NCBI GenBank assembly: GCA_012521295.1
Contig: JAAYMS010000157.1
Span: 1-36,514 of the forward strand
Length of the DNA: 36,514 bases
Source: Bacillota bacterium
GTDB taxonomy: Bacteria > Bacillota > Limnochordia > Darwinibacteriales > Darwinibacteriaceae
Direction: 5' to 3'
Every line of letters begins with the position of its first letter. Position 1 is the stretch's first letter. The notes under the pieces were generated by a model. That model was not told where the DNA came from and ran no database searches. It was given only the letters and a program-made list of their open reading frames with translations. A program made the position numbers and the translations under genes. Shown in pieces: positions 1-7,630 of this stretch.

Positions 1-284
1 ACACCTATAAGGAACGCCGGGACCTGGCTGTTGAGCGTCTGCGAGCGCTTGGTTGGGATATCTGCCCTCCAAAAGCAGGCTTCTATCTCTGGGCGGAGGT
101 ACCGCCGAAGTTTGACTCGCTAGGTTTTGCAGAATACGTCTTTGAAAAGACTGCAGTGGTAATTACTCCCGGAACCGGATATGGAGAATACGGGGAAGGA
201 TATTTCCGCATTTCACTGTGCCTGCCAATCACGCGTGTGGCAGAGGCCTTTGATCGTTGGGGACACGCTCAAATACACTATTAA
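1..284 (+). CDS. Class I/II aminotransferase, C-terminal fragment (LL-diaminopimelate aminotransferase-like)
   Basis: Reading from base 3 gives 93 residues up to TAA at 282-284; the 5' part lies outside the window. The fragment shows the C-terminal small-domain pattern of fold-type I PLP aminotransferases: KAGFYLWAEVP near residue 30, VVITPGTGYGEYGEGYFRIS near residue 60, then a short final helix. The Arg in YFRIS is the residue that in this family binds the substrate alpha-carboxylate. The wording is closest to what I remember of DapL or aspartate aminotransferases, but the PLP lysine is not in the window, so the substrate cannot be fixed. A strong terminator follows directly, so this gene ends an upstream transcription unit unrelated to the rest. 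Confidence 0.85.
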   Translation, partial: TYKERRDLAVERLRALGWDICPPKAGFYLWAEVPPKFDSLGFAEYVFEKTAVVITPGTGYGEYGEGYFRISLCLPITRVAEAFDRWGHAQIHY

Positions 285-287
285 TGG

Positions 288-330
288 GGTTTTTCGGGGA
301 GGCCCAGGAGCCTCCCGAAAAACCTTTTTT
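288..330 (+). terminator. Rho-independent terminator after aminotransferase
   Basis: A long stem pairs 288-303 with 310-324 (GGTTTTTCGGG..GAGGC against GCCTCCCGAAAAACC, with one bulged G) around a 6-nt loop. It is followed by a T-run at 325-330 that continues T-rich to about 337. Confidence 0.93.
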
Positions 331-348
331 CTTTTTTGCCTTACCCTA

Positions 349-377
349 TTGACATTCCAAAAATATGCGGTTAGAAT
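349..377 (+). promoter_or_regulatory. Near-consensus sigma-A-type promoter of the regulator-potABCD operon
   Basis: TTGACA at 349-354 and TAGAAT at 372-377 are separated by exactly 17 bp. The expected transcription start is near 384, about 50 nt upstream of the regulator ATG at 434. This is the best promoter match in the window. Confidence 0.85.
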
Positions 378-381
378 ACTC

Positions 382-412
382 TTGTTTAGTAACCCTAAAC
401 CTTTTGTTTAGT
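382..412 (+). promoter_or_regulatory. Probable operator: GTTTAG repeats overlapping the transcription start
   Basis: TTGTTTAGT occurs at 382-390 and again at 404-412, which puts the copies 22 bp apart, about two helical turns. The first copy also forms an inverted repeat: GTTTAG at 384-389 and CTAAAC at 395-400 around 5 bp. The three half-sites lie immediately downstream of the -10 box and before the regulator start. This placement suggests autorepression by the Xre-cupin protein; the assignment is inference. Confidence 0.6.
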
Positions 413-433
413 GGCAAGAAACAGGGGTATGCT

Positions 434-973
434 ATGAAAATCGGAGAGAAAATCAAGAGGTTGCGCATAAAACACAACTTGACGCAGGAAGAATTGGCAG
501 ATCGCTGTGAGCTGACCAAGGGCTTCATATCACAGGTTGAGCGCGAACTAACATCACCGTCGATTGCCACTTTAGTGGACATCCTCGAATCTCTAGGTAC
601 GAACTTGCGAGATTTCTTTAATGACGACATTGAAGAAAAGATTGTTTTTTCGAAGAAAGACGTCTTCGTCAAGACAAACGAGGATCTCGGTTCGGAGATT
701 CATTGGATCATTCCTAACGCACAGAAGAATGTGATGGAACCCATTGTTGTGCAGCTCGAGCCTGGCGGAAAGACAGCAGCAGAAGATCCCCACGACGGCG
801 AGGAGTTTGGATATGTACTCCGGGGGAGCATCCTGCTTCATATAGGTTCCGAAGAGTTTCGGGTTAGGTCCGGCGATTCGTTTTATTTCAAGCCTTCAGC
901 CACACATTACATTTCCAATCCTGGTTCTAACCAGGCAAGGGTGCTCTGGGTAGCCAGTCCACCAAGCTTTTAG
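434..973 (+). CDS. Xre-family HTH plus cupin transcriptional regulator (PuuR-like), putative pot operon regulator
   Basis: The protein has 179 residues. Residues 7-61 form an Xre/Cro helix-turn-helix (LTQEELADRCELTKGFISQV). Residues about 104-175 form a cupin_2 barrel with the HDGEEFGYVLRG signature and a second conserved His at 158. This HTH-cupin layout is the one used by PuuR and many regulators found beside polyamine transport genes. I chose ATG 434 because AGGGGT at 423-428 precedes it and the HTH begins at residue 7; an in-frame ATG at 365 would lie inside the promoter. potA follows after 21 bp in the same direction, so the gene is probably the first cistron of a polyamine uptake operon. 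The cupin may sense a polyamine or a related small molecule (inference). Confidence 0.88.
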   Translation: MKIGEKIKRLRIKHNLTQEELADRCELTKGFISQVERELTSPSIATLVDILESLGTNLRDFFNDDIEEKIVFSKKDVFVKTNEDLGSEIHWIIPNAQKNVMEPIVVQLEPGGKTAAEDPHDGEEFGYVLRGSILLHIGSEEFRVRSGDSFYFKPSATHYISNPGSNQARVLWVASPPSF

Positions 974-994
974 GTAAAAGAAAGGGGGAGCTCA

Positions 995-2044
995 ATGACT
1001 GATCAGCAGTTAGTTCACCTTGTAGGAGTATCAAAAATCTATGACGGAACACCAGCACTAAAAGAAATCGACCTCTATATACGCCGCAACGAGTTTTTGA
1101 CTCTCCTTGGCCCCAGCGGATGTGGCAAAACAACCACTCTCCGTCTGATCGGTGGCTTTGAGCAGCCCACTACGGGCAAGATTCTGTTCGATGGTAGGGA
1201 TATCAGCAGTATCCCACCATATAAGAGACGTGTAAATACCGTCTTTCAGAGGTATGCGTTGTTCTCTCATATGAATGTATTCGAAAACATAGCCTTTGGG
1301 CTGCGCATTAAAAAGATGGATGAAAAAACCATTCGGGCCAAGGTAGGCAAGATGCTGGACTTGGTGAACTTAACTGGCTTCGAGACAAGATCTGTTGACT
1401 CCCTCAGCGGCGGACAGCAGCAGCGGGTGGCGATCGCCCGAGCATTGGTCAACGAACCCGAAGTATTGCTCCTAGACGAGCCGCTTGCAGCTCTTGACCT
1501 TAAGCTGCGCCGGGAAATGCAGCACGAACTGAAAAACATGCAGAAGCAGCTGGGCATCACATTCGTGTTCGTTACCCATGACCAAGAAGAAGCTCTTTCG
1601 ATGTCCGATACCATTGCCGTGATGAAGGATGGTGAAATCCAACAGATCGGTACTCCGGAAGATATCTACAATGAGCCGCGCAATGCCTTTGTAGCAGGAT
1701 TTATCGGTGAAAGCAACATCGTCGATGGAGTCATGCACGAAGACAAGGTGGTAGAGTTTGCTGGCCAGGTTTTTGACTGTGTAGATGGCGGTTTCGGGAA
1801 GATGGAACCCGTCGATGTAGTCATCCGTCCGGAGGATGTCAAGCTTGTGCAGCCAGAAGAAGCGAAGCTTCAGGGTGTGGTCAAATCGGTAACCTTTATC
1901 GGAGTCCACTACGAGATGATTGTGCAGGCGGCCGGCATTGATTGGCTTGTACACAGCACCTTGATGGAGCCTGTCGGAGCTAAAGTGGGTATGTTAGTTG
2001 CTCCAATGGATATCCACATTATGAAGAAGGTGTCGTTCGGATGA
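995..2044 (+). CDS. potA: Spermidine/putrescine ABC transporter ATP-binding protein PotA
   Basis: The 349-residue ATPase powers polyamine import through PotB and PotC. All nucleotide-binding motifs are intact: Walker A GPSGCGKT (39-46), Q-loop VFQ (Q85), signature LSGGQ (137-141), Walker B VLLLDEP (157-163), D-loop ALD and switch His195 in VTHD. The C-terminal ~80 residues form a TOBE-type regulatory domain, as in PotA, MalK and UgpC. Its position before potB, potC and potD supports polyamine specificity. An AAGGGGGAG ribosome site lies before ATG 995. The stop overlaps the potB start as ATGA at 2041-2044, implying coupled translation. It is the only ABC ATPase in the window, although two other permease pairs are present. 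Confidence 0.96.
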   Translation: MTDQQLVHLVGVSKIYDGTPALKEIDLYIRRNEFLTLLGPSGCGKTTTLRLIGGFEQPTTGKILFDGRDISSIPPYKRRVNTVFQRYALFSHMNVFENIAFGLRIKKMDEKTIRAKVGKMLDLVNLTGFETRSVDSLSGGQQQRVAIARALVNEPEVLLLDEPLAALDLKLRREMQHELKNMQKQLGITFVFVTHDQEEALSMSDTIAVMKDGEIQQIGTPEDIYNEPRNAFVAGFIGESNIVDGVMHEDKVVEFAGQVFDCVDGGFGKMEPVDVVIRPEDVKLVQPEEAKLQGVVKSVTFIGVHYEMIVQAAGIDWLVHSTLMEPVGAKVGMLVAPMDIHIMKKVSFG

Positions 2045-2865
2045 ATCGCACACGGCCCATGCTTCCGTACATGGTTTGGATGACCATCTTCATTGTGGTT
2101 CCGCTTTTTCTGATTGTGTATTACGCATTTACCAGTACAGAGTTCAATGGTGTCGCCCTTACTCTGGATAATTTCCGCAGAGTGTTTCAGCCGGTGTATA
2201 TGAAAGTGCTCTGGCGTTCGGTCAAGCTAGCGGTTGTCAGCACAGCGGTCTGTCTCTTTGTGGGGTATCCTGCGGCGTTGATTATGGCGGGTAATGCTTT
2301 CAGCCGAAAGAACACGGTGATCATGCTGTTTGTCATCCCCATGTGGATGAACTTCCTGCTGCGGACCTATGCTTGGCTCACCCTCCTAGAACGCAGCGGT
2401 TTTGTGAACCAGTTTCTCGCACGCATTGGGCTGCCAAGCCTTAATATTCTCTATACGGATTCGGCAGTTGTGCTTGGGATGGTGTACAACTTCTTGCCCT
2501 TCATGATTCTGCCCATTTACTCCGTATTGAGCAAGATCGATCGAGGCGTTTTAGAAGCTGCGGCAGACTTAGGGGCTAATAAAGTGGTCACGTTCTTACG
2601 TGTAATCCTGCCTCTGAGCCTGCCCGGAGTCATCTCTGGGATAACGATGGTGTTTATGCCCGCCCTCACCACCTTTGTGATTTCTCGTCTGCTTGGCGGT
2701 GGGCAGTACACCTTGATAGGGAACTTGATCGAGCAGCAGTTCCTTGTAGTTGGTGATTGGGGGTTTGGTTCGGCCATTTCGATGGTGATGATCATTTTGA
2801 TCCTAATCAGTATGGCTGTTATGTCCTTCTTTGAGGATGGAGAGGAGGGGAGAGCCCTGTGGTAA
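2041..2865 (+). CDS. potB: Spermidine/putrescine ABC transporter permease PotB
   Basis: A 274-residue inner-membrane protein with about six transmembrane segments, beginning with one at residues 10-30. The cytoplasmic EAA loop that docks on the ATPase is clear: [20 protein letters not shown] followed by LSLPG. Length and order (potA-potB-potC-potD) match the family. The start codon overlaps the potA stop by 4 nt. The C-terminal end runs over the potC ribosome binding site (AGGAGGGG at 2843-2850) and overlaps potC by 7 nt. Confidence 0.95.
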   Translation: MNRTRPMLPYMVWMTIFIVVPLFLIVYYAFTSTEFNGVALTLDNFRRVFQPVYMKVLWRSVKLAVVSTAVCLFVGYPAALIMAGNAFSRKNTVIMLFVIPMWMNFLLRTYAWLTLLERSGFVNQFLARIGLPSLNILYTDSAVVLGMVYNFLPFMILPIYSVLSKIDRGVLEAAADLGANKVVTFLRVILPLSLPGVISGITMVFMPALTTFVISRLLGGGQYTLIGNLIEQQFLVVGDWGFGSAISMVMIILILISMAVMSFFEDGEEGRALW

Positions 2866-3722
2866 GGTTTCTGCAGCGTACGTACGTCTACCTGATCTTT
2901 GCCTTCCTCTACGCGCCCATTGCGGTATTGATTTCGCTTTCGTTTAATGCAGCGCGTTCTAGAGGATCATGGGGCGGTTTCACCCTCCAGTGGTATGTGG
3001 AGCTTTTCCAAGATCGGGTTATTATGAACTCACTGTATACCACGTTGTTTATAGGTATCACATCAGCCTTGGTTGCCACGATCATTGGGACAGCTGCTGC
3101 AATTGGTATTCACAATTCTCGCGGCTGGCAGAAAAAGCTGGTGATGAATCTGACCTATATTCCGGTGCTCAATCCGGAAATCGTTACCGGCATTTCTCTG
3201 ATGATCCTGTTCGTTTTCGCCAAGCTGCAGTTTGGCTATTTAACTCTGTTGTTGGCGCATATCACCTTTAACATTCCTTACGTAATTCTCAGCGTCCTAC
3301 CCAAGCTTCGACAGCTGGACAAAAACCTCTATGAGGCTGCCCTCGACTTGGGAGCTGAGCCCTGGTATGCGTTCTTGAAAGTAATTCTGCCGGAAATCAT
3401 GCCAGGGGTAATTACAGGCCTCTTACTGGCCTTCACTTTGTCAATTGACGATTTCGTGGTGAGCTTCTTTACCACAGGTTCGGGTGTAGCGACCCTTTCC
3501 ATTACGGTTTACTCTATGGCTAGACGGGGCATCAACCCTAAGCTGAACGCTCTGTCAACTATCATGTTCGTTGCGGTCTTGCTGCTCTTGATTATCGTGA
3601 ATGTGCGGCAGGCTCAAGACGAAAAGAAAGCGAGGAGGCAAAATGACAAAGAGAACACTCTCAGTCTTGTTGGGCGGGCTTCTGCTGCTGACATTGATCC
3701 TGAGTGGATGCAGCAGCAATAA
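2859..3722 (+). CDS. potC: Spermidine/putrescine ABC transporter permease PotC, with an extended C-terminus
   Basis: A 287-residue permease starting at GTG 2859, supported by AGGAGGGG at 2843-2850. It has about six transmembrane helices and an EAA loop, YEAALDLGAEPWYAFLKVIL. PotC proteins known to me are about 255-265 residues and end shortly after the last helix and a basic tail. Here the frame stays open for about 26 more codons, running through the whole signal peptide of potD in a different frame (80-nt overlap, 3643-3722). The last residues (from about NDKENTLSL) have no feature expected of a permease and are probably non-functional sequence dictated by the potD frame. Confidence 0.93.
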   Translation: MVRFLQRTYVYLIFAFLYAPIAVLISLSFNAARSRGSWGGFTLQWYVELFQDRVIMNSLYTTLFIGITSALVATIIGTAAAIGIHNSRGWQKKLVMNLTYIPVLNPEIVTGISLMILFVFAKLQFGYLTLLLAHITFNIPYVILSVLPKLRQLDKNLYEAALDLGAEPWYAFLKVILPEIMPGVITGLLLAFTLSIDDFVVSFFTTGSGVATLSITVYSMARRGINPKLNALSTIMFVAVLLLLIIVNVRQAQDEKKARRQNDKENTLSLVGRASAADIDPEWMQQQ

Positions 3723-4683
3723 AGAGACTCTGTACGTTTACAACTGGGGCGACTATATGGATGAGTCCATAATCGCTGAGTTTGAGAAGGAAACAGGGAT
3801 TAAGGTTGTCTACGATACCTTTGCCACCAATGAGGACATGTATGTCAAGATTAAGTCTGGAGGCAGCTCCTACGATCTGATTTTTCCATCTGACTACATG
3901 ATCACGCGGATGCGGGATGAGGGTATGCTCGAGAAGATCAACCTCGCTAATGTCCCCAACTTCAAATATATTGATGATCGTTTCAAGGGGCAGGATTATG
4001 ATCCCAATAACGAATACTCCATTCCGTATATGTGGGGTACCGTAGGTATTCTGTACAACACCACCATGGTGGATGATCCCGTTGACAGCTGGGATATCCT
4101 CTGGAACCCCAAGTACCGCAAGCAGATTCTGATGCTGGACAGCCAAAGGGATGCCATTGGTGTGGCTCTGATCAAGTTGGGTTATTCTCTCAACAGTACC
4201 GATCCGAAGCAGATCAGTGAAGCAGGCGAATTACTGAAACAGCAGAAACCTTTGGTTTTAGCCTATGCTCTTGACGAGATCAAAGATAAGATGGTATCTG
4301 GGGAAGCGGCCCTTGCATTGGTCTGGTCTGGCGACGCAATTTATGCTATGCAGTCAAATCCAGATCTGGACTATGCCATCCCGAAGGAAGGAACCAACCT
4401 GTGGTTTGACGGGATGGCCATTCCAAAGGGTGCTAAGAATAAGGCAGCAGCCGAGAAGTTCATTGATTTTCTCTGCCGGACCGAGATCGCTTTCCGCAAC
4501 GCTGACTACACTGGGTATGCCACTCCACATGTAGAAGCTCGGAAACTTCTCGATCCAGAAATTCGCAACAACAAGGCTGCTTATCCCGATGATGAAGATC
4601 TGGTAAACGTAGAGGTCTTTGTCAGCCTAGGAGAAGTTCTGAAGGAATACGATCGTGTGTGGACAGAAGTGAAAGCACACTAA
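3643..4683 (+). CDS. potD: Spermidine/putrescine-binding lipoprotein PotD
   Basis: A 346-residue periplasmic binding protein of the PotD/PotF type. Residues 1-23 are a lipoprotein signal with the lipobox LSGC (Cys23). The mature part begins with LYVYNWGDYMDESII and contains SYDLIFPSDYMI and IPYMWGTVGILYN, typical of spermidine/putrescine-binding proteins, and ends in KEYDRVWTEVKAH. I chose ATG 3643 because GAGGAGG at 3632-3638 precedes it and the lipoprotein signal begins there; an in-frame ATG at 3601 would add 14 basic residues inside potC. The whole signal-peptide region overlaps the 3' end of potC. It delivers polyamines to PotBC. Confidence 0.95.
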   Translation: MTKRTLSVLLGGLLLLTLILSGCSSNKETLYVYNWGDYMDESIIAEFEKETGIKVVYDTFATNEDMYVKIKSGGSSYDLIFPSDYMITRMRDEGMLEKINLANVPNFKYIDDRFKGQDYDPNNEYSIPYMWGTVGILYNTTMVDDPVDSWDILWNPKYRKQILMLDSQRDAIGVALIKLGYSLNSTDPKQISEAGELLKQQKPLVLAYALDEIKDKMVSGEAALALVWSGDAIYAMQSNPDLDYAIPKEGTNLWFDGMAIPKGAKNKAAAEKFIDFLCRTEIAFRNADYTGYATPHVEARKLLDPEIRNNKAAYPDDEDLVNVEVFVSLGEVLKEYDRVWTEVKAH

Positions 4684-4699
4684 GTGACAGCCACAAAAT

Positions 4700-4737
4700 A
4701 GAGCCGGGCCTCAACTGAGGTACCCGGCTCTGTTTTT
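4700..4737 (+). terminator. Terminator after potD, between convergent genes
   Basis: The outer stem AGAGCCGGG (4700-4708) pairs with CCCGGCTCT (4723-4731). The inner stem CCTC pairs with GAGG around the loop AACT, with a 2-nt bulge. TTTTT follows at 4733-4737. The stem is 7-8 nt beyond the stop of the converging minus-strand gene and is followed on that strand by ATTTT, so it may work weakly in both directions. Confidence 0.9.
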
Positions 4738-4744
4738 CTAACCT

Positions 4745-7468
4745 CTAGAAGTTGTACGTAAAGGACAGGGTGTAGTAACCAGGAGGTGTGCTGCGAGTCA
4801 GGATAGCGTTTTCGTCGCTGTTGAGCGTAGCTTTACCGTAGCCGAGAGCTAGACTGCCGTTATCTGAAAACTTGTAAGTCGCCTTCAGATGAACGTTGTG
4901 ATCCCAATTGCCCGTCGAGGTCTTCTTTGATAGGCCATACTCACCCAAGAGTGTCAGCTTGGCAATGCCCGTGTAGGTTAGGCGCAGCATATAGCCTGGA
5001 ACCTTCAGGTGCTTGCCGCTCTCGTGGGTCACAATGGTTGTGATCTGGCCGTTCAGGCCTTCAATCAACTTGGCTTTGAGATGAGCGATCAGTTTGCTCT
5101 CTTCGAGTTTATCATATTTGCCTGTATCAAAGTTCTTGGCCCATTTCTGCTCGAACACAGTGTTCAGTGTGACGTCAGATATGATGTTCCAGTCAGCGTA
5201 TACTTTGCCGAACCAGTTCTTGTACGGATACTCTTCATTGTGGTTGTACCACTGGTTGAAGTAGAATCCGCCAGACAGAACATCCTGAATGATGTTGAAG
5301 TTGCCCTGAACATAATAGGTGCCGTAGCCATCGTTGTTATGATCGCTGCGGTCTGTCCAGAGGCCTACTGGTGCGTGGGTAATTCCAGCTTCGAAGTTCT
5401 GGTACGAAGCCTTGGCAAACAGCCCAAGGCCATCTCTCTTGCCTCCGCTGTATGCTGCCTGGCCAGTTACCTTGATATCAAAGGGCAGGGCGGCCGTTAC
5501 AGCTCCACTTACTACATATGGTTGTACCGGGCCATCATCATCTTCATCTGCTGCGCCAGCTTTCTTAATGAATTCTGTGGCAGCGAGGAGCTGTGCCTCC
5601 ACTCCTTCCACGACAGGTACAGGCATCTTTACCGAACCGGCTACCAGAGTGCTGTCCCGGCTCTCGAGTGGAGTGGAGAGCAGCGCATGGGCGGAGCCTT
5701 CGAATACAGGGACACGTACATCTACGCCAGCAGCCTTATCCTTGTAGTAACTGGAGCCTTTGATGATTCCCATCGGATCGCCGAGGTCTGCTCCAGTGCC
5801 ATTCATAAAGATGCGTACACTAGCGTTTTCTACCCGGCCTTTGGCTTCGATTAGGCCAAGATTGAACGAATCCTGAGTCGTCTTGGCTTCCATGACGGCA
5901 GTCCAATCATCGCTGAGGTCATAGGTCAGCTTGATGTCCGCGCCGTAGGCGATTCCGGTTTCCCAAGAGGTATCGGGTTCAGGCATGGGCAGGAGAACGA
6001 TATTGCGGACATTGAAGTCGCCGCCACCCTGGAAGACCAATGCGTTAATCACATCCAAACCGAACTCCACAGCGGTCAGATCAATATCAACAGTTACCCA
6101 GCCATCATCGGTAGAGATCCACTGGCTCCACAGTTCTTTCCAATCCCAGTCTTCGGGCTGGATGATAAACTGTACAACGGTACTCTCGGGAACACTGACT
6201 TCAAATCGTATACCCGTATATCCAGTTAGGTCTAGTGTCCCAGCGGTTGTGTTTGTTCCGAGCTCAAAATGTTTATACGTAACACCCTCGCTGTAGCGAA
6301 GCCTGACCTCATTGTTCCCGAACTCCAAAGTTCCGTTGGCTGGATCATTCATCTTCCAATCGCCCTCTTTGAAGGCTATGGGGGAGTCACCAGTAATCTC
6401 GATCTTCTCGAGTGTTATGTCCACATACGCCTTACCTGAGAGACGCACACGTGCTGGGCCACCAGCAGCGGACGACGCATCTGCCCATGGTGTAGGATAG
6501 ATATTGCGCAGCGACCAATCGCCGCCAGCGGTCTGGAAGCAGAGCGCATTGATATACGACAGATCGTAACCTGTCAGATCAACTTCGATCATGGTCCAGT
6601 CGTCACTGGGTTCTAAATCCTGCCGATGGACTACCTGCCATGCCCAGTCTTTCAGCTGGATGGCCAGCTCTAGTGTGGTAGGTTCAGATACTTTCGCTTC
6701 AAACCGAATGCCAGTGTAACCGGAAAGGTTTACTACCCCAGTGGTGTTTGCACCCATCTGAAGCAGTTTCCAGCCAGTATAGTCTGTGACGTGGACGGTG
6801 TTTTCTTCGAATGTCAGCTTGCCATCGCCCACTCCCATTGCCCAGTCACCGGGGCGGAAAGCGATTGGTGAAGAGCCTCTTGGTGTTTCCTCTTGCACCG
6901 GGGCACCTTCGCCGCCCAGGCGGATGTTGTCAAAGTAAACTGAGCCTTCGGGCATGCCTTCCTCAGTCGGATAGACCAGAATTCCCCAACCCAGCAGGTT
7001 GGCAAGCGGTGGAGTCATGCTGTGTTCCCAGTTGGTTTCGGCACCCTTCCAAGTAGCTTCGGTGAGCGAGAACGTTACGTCAAGCTGTTCACCGGCTGGG
7101 ACGAGCTGTGTTGCTGATTCGTACCAGTCCCAGTTGGGCCCTGTCTGCACATAAATCGCAATCTGAACAGGTACACCGAGTGGGTTGTAAAAATCAAACA
7201 TAAAGGTATCATATCCGGTCCAGTCGGTTTCTCCACGCCAGGACACAAAGCCTTTGCGGTCGGTAGAAATGGCCCGGTGCACCGCACGGGCGGAACGTTC
7301 ACCCTGCGAAGCCCAGTCGGTGCTGTGCACAACATAGCGGAAAGCCTCTTCTCCAGCGAGCGGCTGCTCAGCTTCGAAGTCTACTAGGGTTCTCCCTTGT
7401 GCCGCGGCATATGCGGTGGAAAAGACCAAAGCTAACACCAACAACAACACGATTCGATTGATGCGCAT
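4745..7468 (-). CDS. Outer-membrane-type beta-barrel protein with three N-terminal carbohydrate-binding-like modules
   Basis: A 907-residue secreted protein. Residues 1-24 are a cleavable signal peptide (hydrophobic core, cut near AYAAAQ). Residues about 28-188 form one beta-sandwich-like module ending SVYFDNIRLGG. Residues about 200-362 and 363-496 are two clearly homologous modules, each starting SPIAF..GDW and containing LxGYTGIRFE and a late INAL.FQ. From about 504 to the end the sequence changes to alternating polar/apolar strands separated by loops and finishes YYTLSFTYNF, the pattern of outer-membrane beta-barrels with a terminal Phe. I place the start at ATG 7468, with AAGGGGAGG 6 nt upstream, rather than at an in-frame ATG 33 nt earlier. 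I infer a glycan-binding porin or surface protein; no named family is recognised. No SLH domain is seen. Confidence 0.75.
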   Translation of the reverse strand: MRINRIVLLLVLALVFSTAYAAAQGRTLVDFEAEQPLAGEEAFRYVVHSTDWASQGERSARAVHRAISTDRKGFVSWRGETDWTGYDTFMFDFYNPLGVPVQIAIYVQTGPNWDWYESATQLVPAGEQLDVTFSLTEATWKGAETNWEHSMTPPLANLLGWGILVYPTEEGMPEGSVYFDNIRLGGEGAPVQEETPRGSSPIAFRPGDWAMGVGDGKLTFEENTVHVTDYTGWKLLQMGANTTGVVNLSGYTGIRFEAKVSEPTTLELAIQLKDWAWQVVHRQDLEPSDDWTMIEVDLTGYDLSYINALCFQTAGGDWSLRNIYPTPWADASSAAGGPARVRLSGKAYVDITLEKIEITGDSPIAFKEGDWKMNDPANGTLEFGNNEVRLRYSEGVTYKHFELGTNTTAGTLDLTGYTGIRFEVSVPESTVVQFIIQPEDWDWKELWSQWISTDDGWVTVDIDLTAVEFGLDVINALVFQGGGDFNVRNIVLLPMPEPDTSWETGIAYGADIKLTYDLSDDWTAVMEAKTTQDSFNLGLIEAKGRVENASVRIFMNGTGADLGDPMGIIKGSSYYKDKAAGVDVRVPVFEGSAHALLSTPLESRDSTLVAGSVKMPVPVVEGVEAQLLAATEFIKKAGAADEDDDGPVQPYVVSGAVTAALPFDIKVTGQAAYSGGKRDGLGLFAKASYQNFEAGITHAPVGLWTDRSDHNNDGYGTYYVQGNFNIIQDVLSGGFYFNQWYNHNEEYPYKNWFGKVYADWNIISDVTLNTVFEQKWAKNFDTGKYDKLEESKLIAHLKAKLIEGLNGQITTIVTHESGKHLKVPGYMLRLTYTGIAKLTLLGEYGLSKKTSTGNWDHNVHLKATYKFSDNGSLALGYGKATLNSDENAILTRSTPPGYYTLSFTYNF
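5979..6870 (-). repeat. Two tandem homologous modules within the porin-like protein
   Basis: Protein residues about 200-362 and 363-496 share an order of motifs: SPIAFRPGDW against SPIAFKEGDW, ANTTGVVNLSGYTGIRFE against NTTAGTLDLTGYTGIRFE, IQLKDWAWQ against IQPEDWDWK, VDLTGYDLSYINAL against IDLTAVEFGLDVINAL, and a final LRNI or VRNI. This indicates internal duplication at protein level. The DNA copies have diverged. Confidence 0.8.
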
Positions 7469-7474
7469 GCCTAA

Positions 7475-7483
7475 CCTCCCCTT
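7475..7483 (-). promoter_or_regulatory. Ribosome binding site fixing the porin start
   Basis: On the minus strand AAGGGGAGG is followed after 6 nt by ATG at 7468-7466. The signal peptide starts at that ATG with basic residues MRINR, which decides against the upstream ATG at 7501. Confidence 0.85.
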
Positions 7484-7501
7484 GTTTAATGGTTTAAACA
7501 A
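7482..7501 (-). promoter_or_regulatory. Palindromic operator candidate at the porin transcription start
   Basis: An 8-bp perfect inverted repeat, TTGTTTAA (7482-7489) and TTAAACAA (7494-7501), has a 4-bp centre. It overlaps the expected transcription start of the minus-strand gene. It looks like a LacI-type repressor site, but the cognate regulator is not identified. Confidence 0.5.
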
Positions 7502-7506
7502 TATAC

Positions 7507-7535
7507 AATATACAAATACTAGACAAAATACACAA
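7507..7535 (-). promoter_or_regulatory. Promoter of the porin-like gene
   Basis: Read on the minus strand, TTGTGT (7535-7530) and TATATT (7512-7507) are 17 bp apart. The start of transcription would fall near 7500, about 32 nt before the start codon. Confidence 0.6.
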
Positions 7536-7550
7536 TTCCTTCCATTTGAC

Positions 7551-7556
7551 TATAAT
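7551..7556 (+). promoter_or_regulatory. -10 box candidate for the fucosidase gene
   Basis: A perfect TATAAT lies at 7551-7556 in the divergent intergenic region, 75 nt before the chosen start. No good -35 box is present at 16-18 bp (ATACAC or nearby), so an activator may be needed or the box may be fortuitous. Confidence 0.4.
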
Positions 7557-7630
7557 CTATTAACTGATTCTTGCTGGAAGTCTAAGGCATGATTATGAGA
7601 AGATTAAGGGTGGAAAGGAAGTGGTCTGCT

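Noticed and set aside
365-433. Upstream in-frame ATG of the regulator
   Set aside because: It would place the coding start inside the promoter between the -35 and -10 boxes; ATG 434 has a ribosome site and begins just before the HTH.
5009-5854. 281-codon open frame antisense to the porin-like gene
   Set aside because: It lies wholly opposite a gene with signal peptide, ribosome site and repeated modules, has no ribosome site of its own, and its translation shows no domain.
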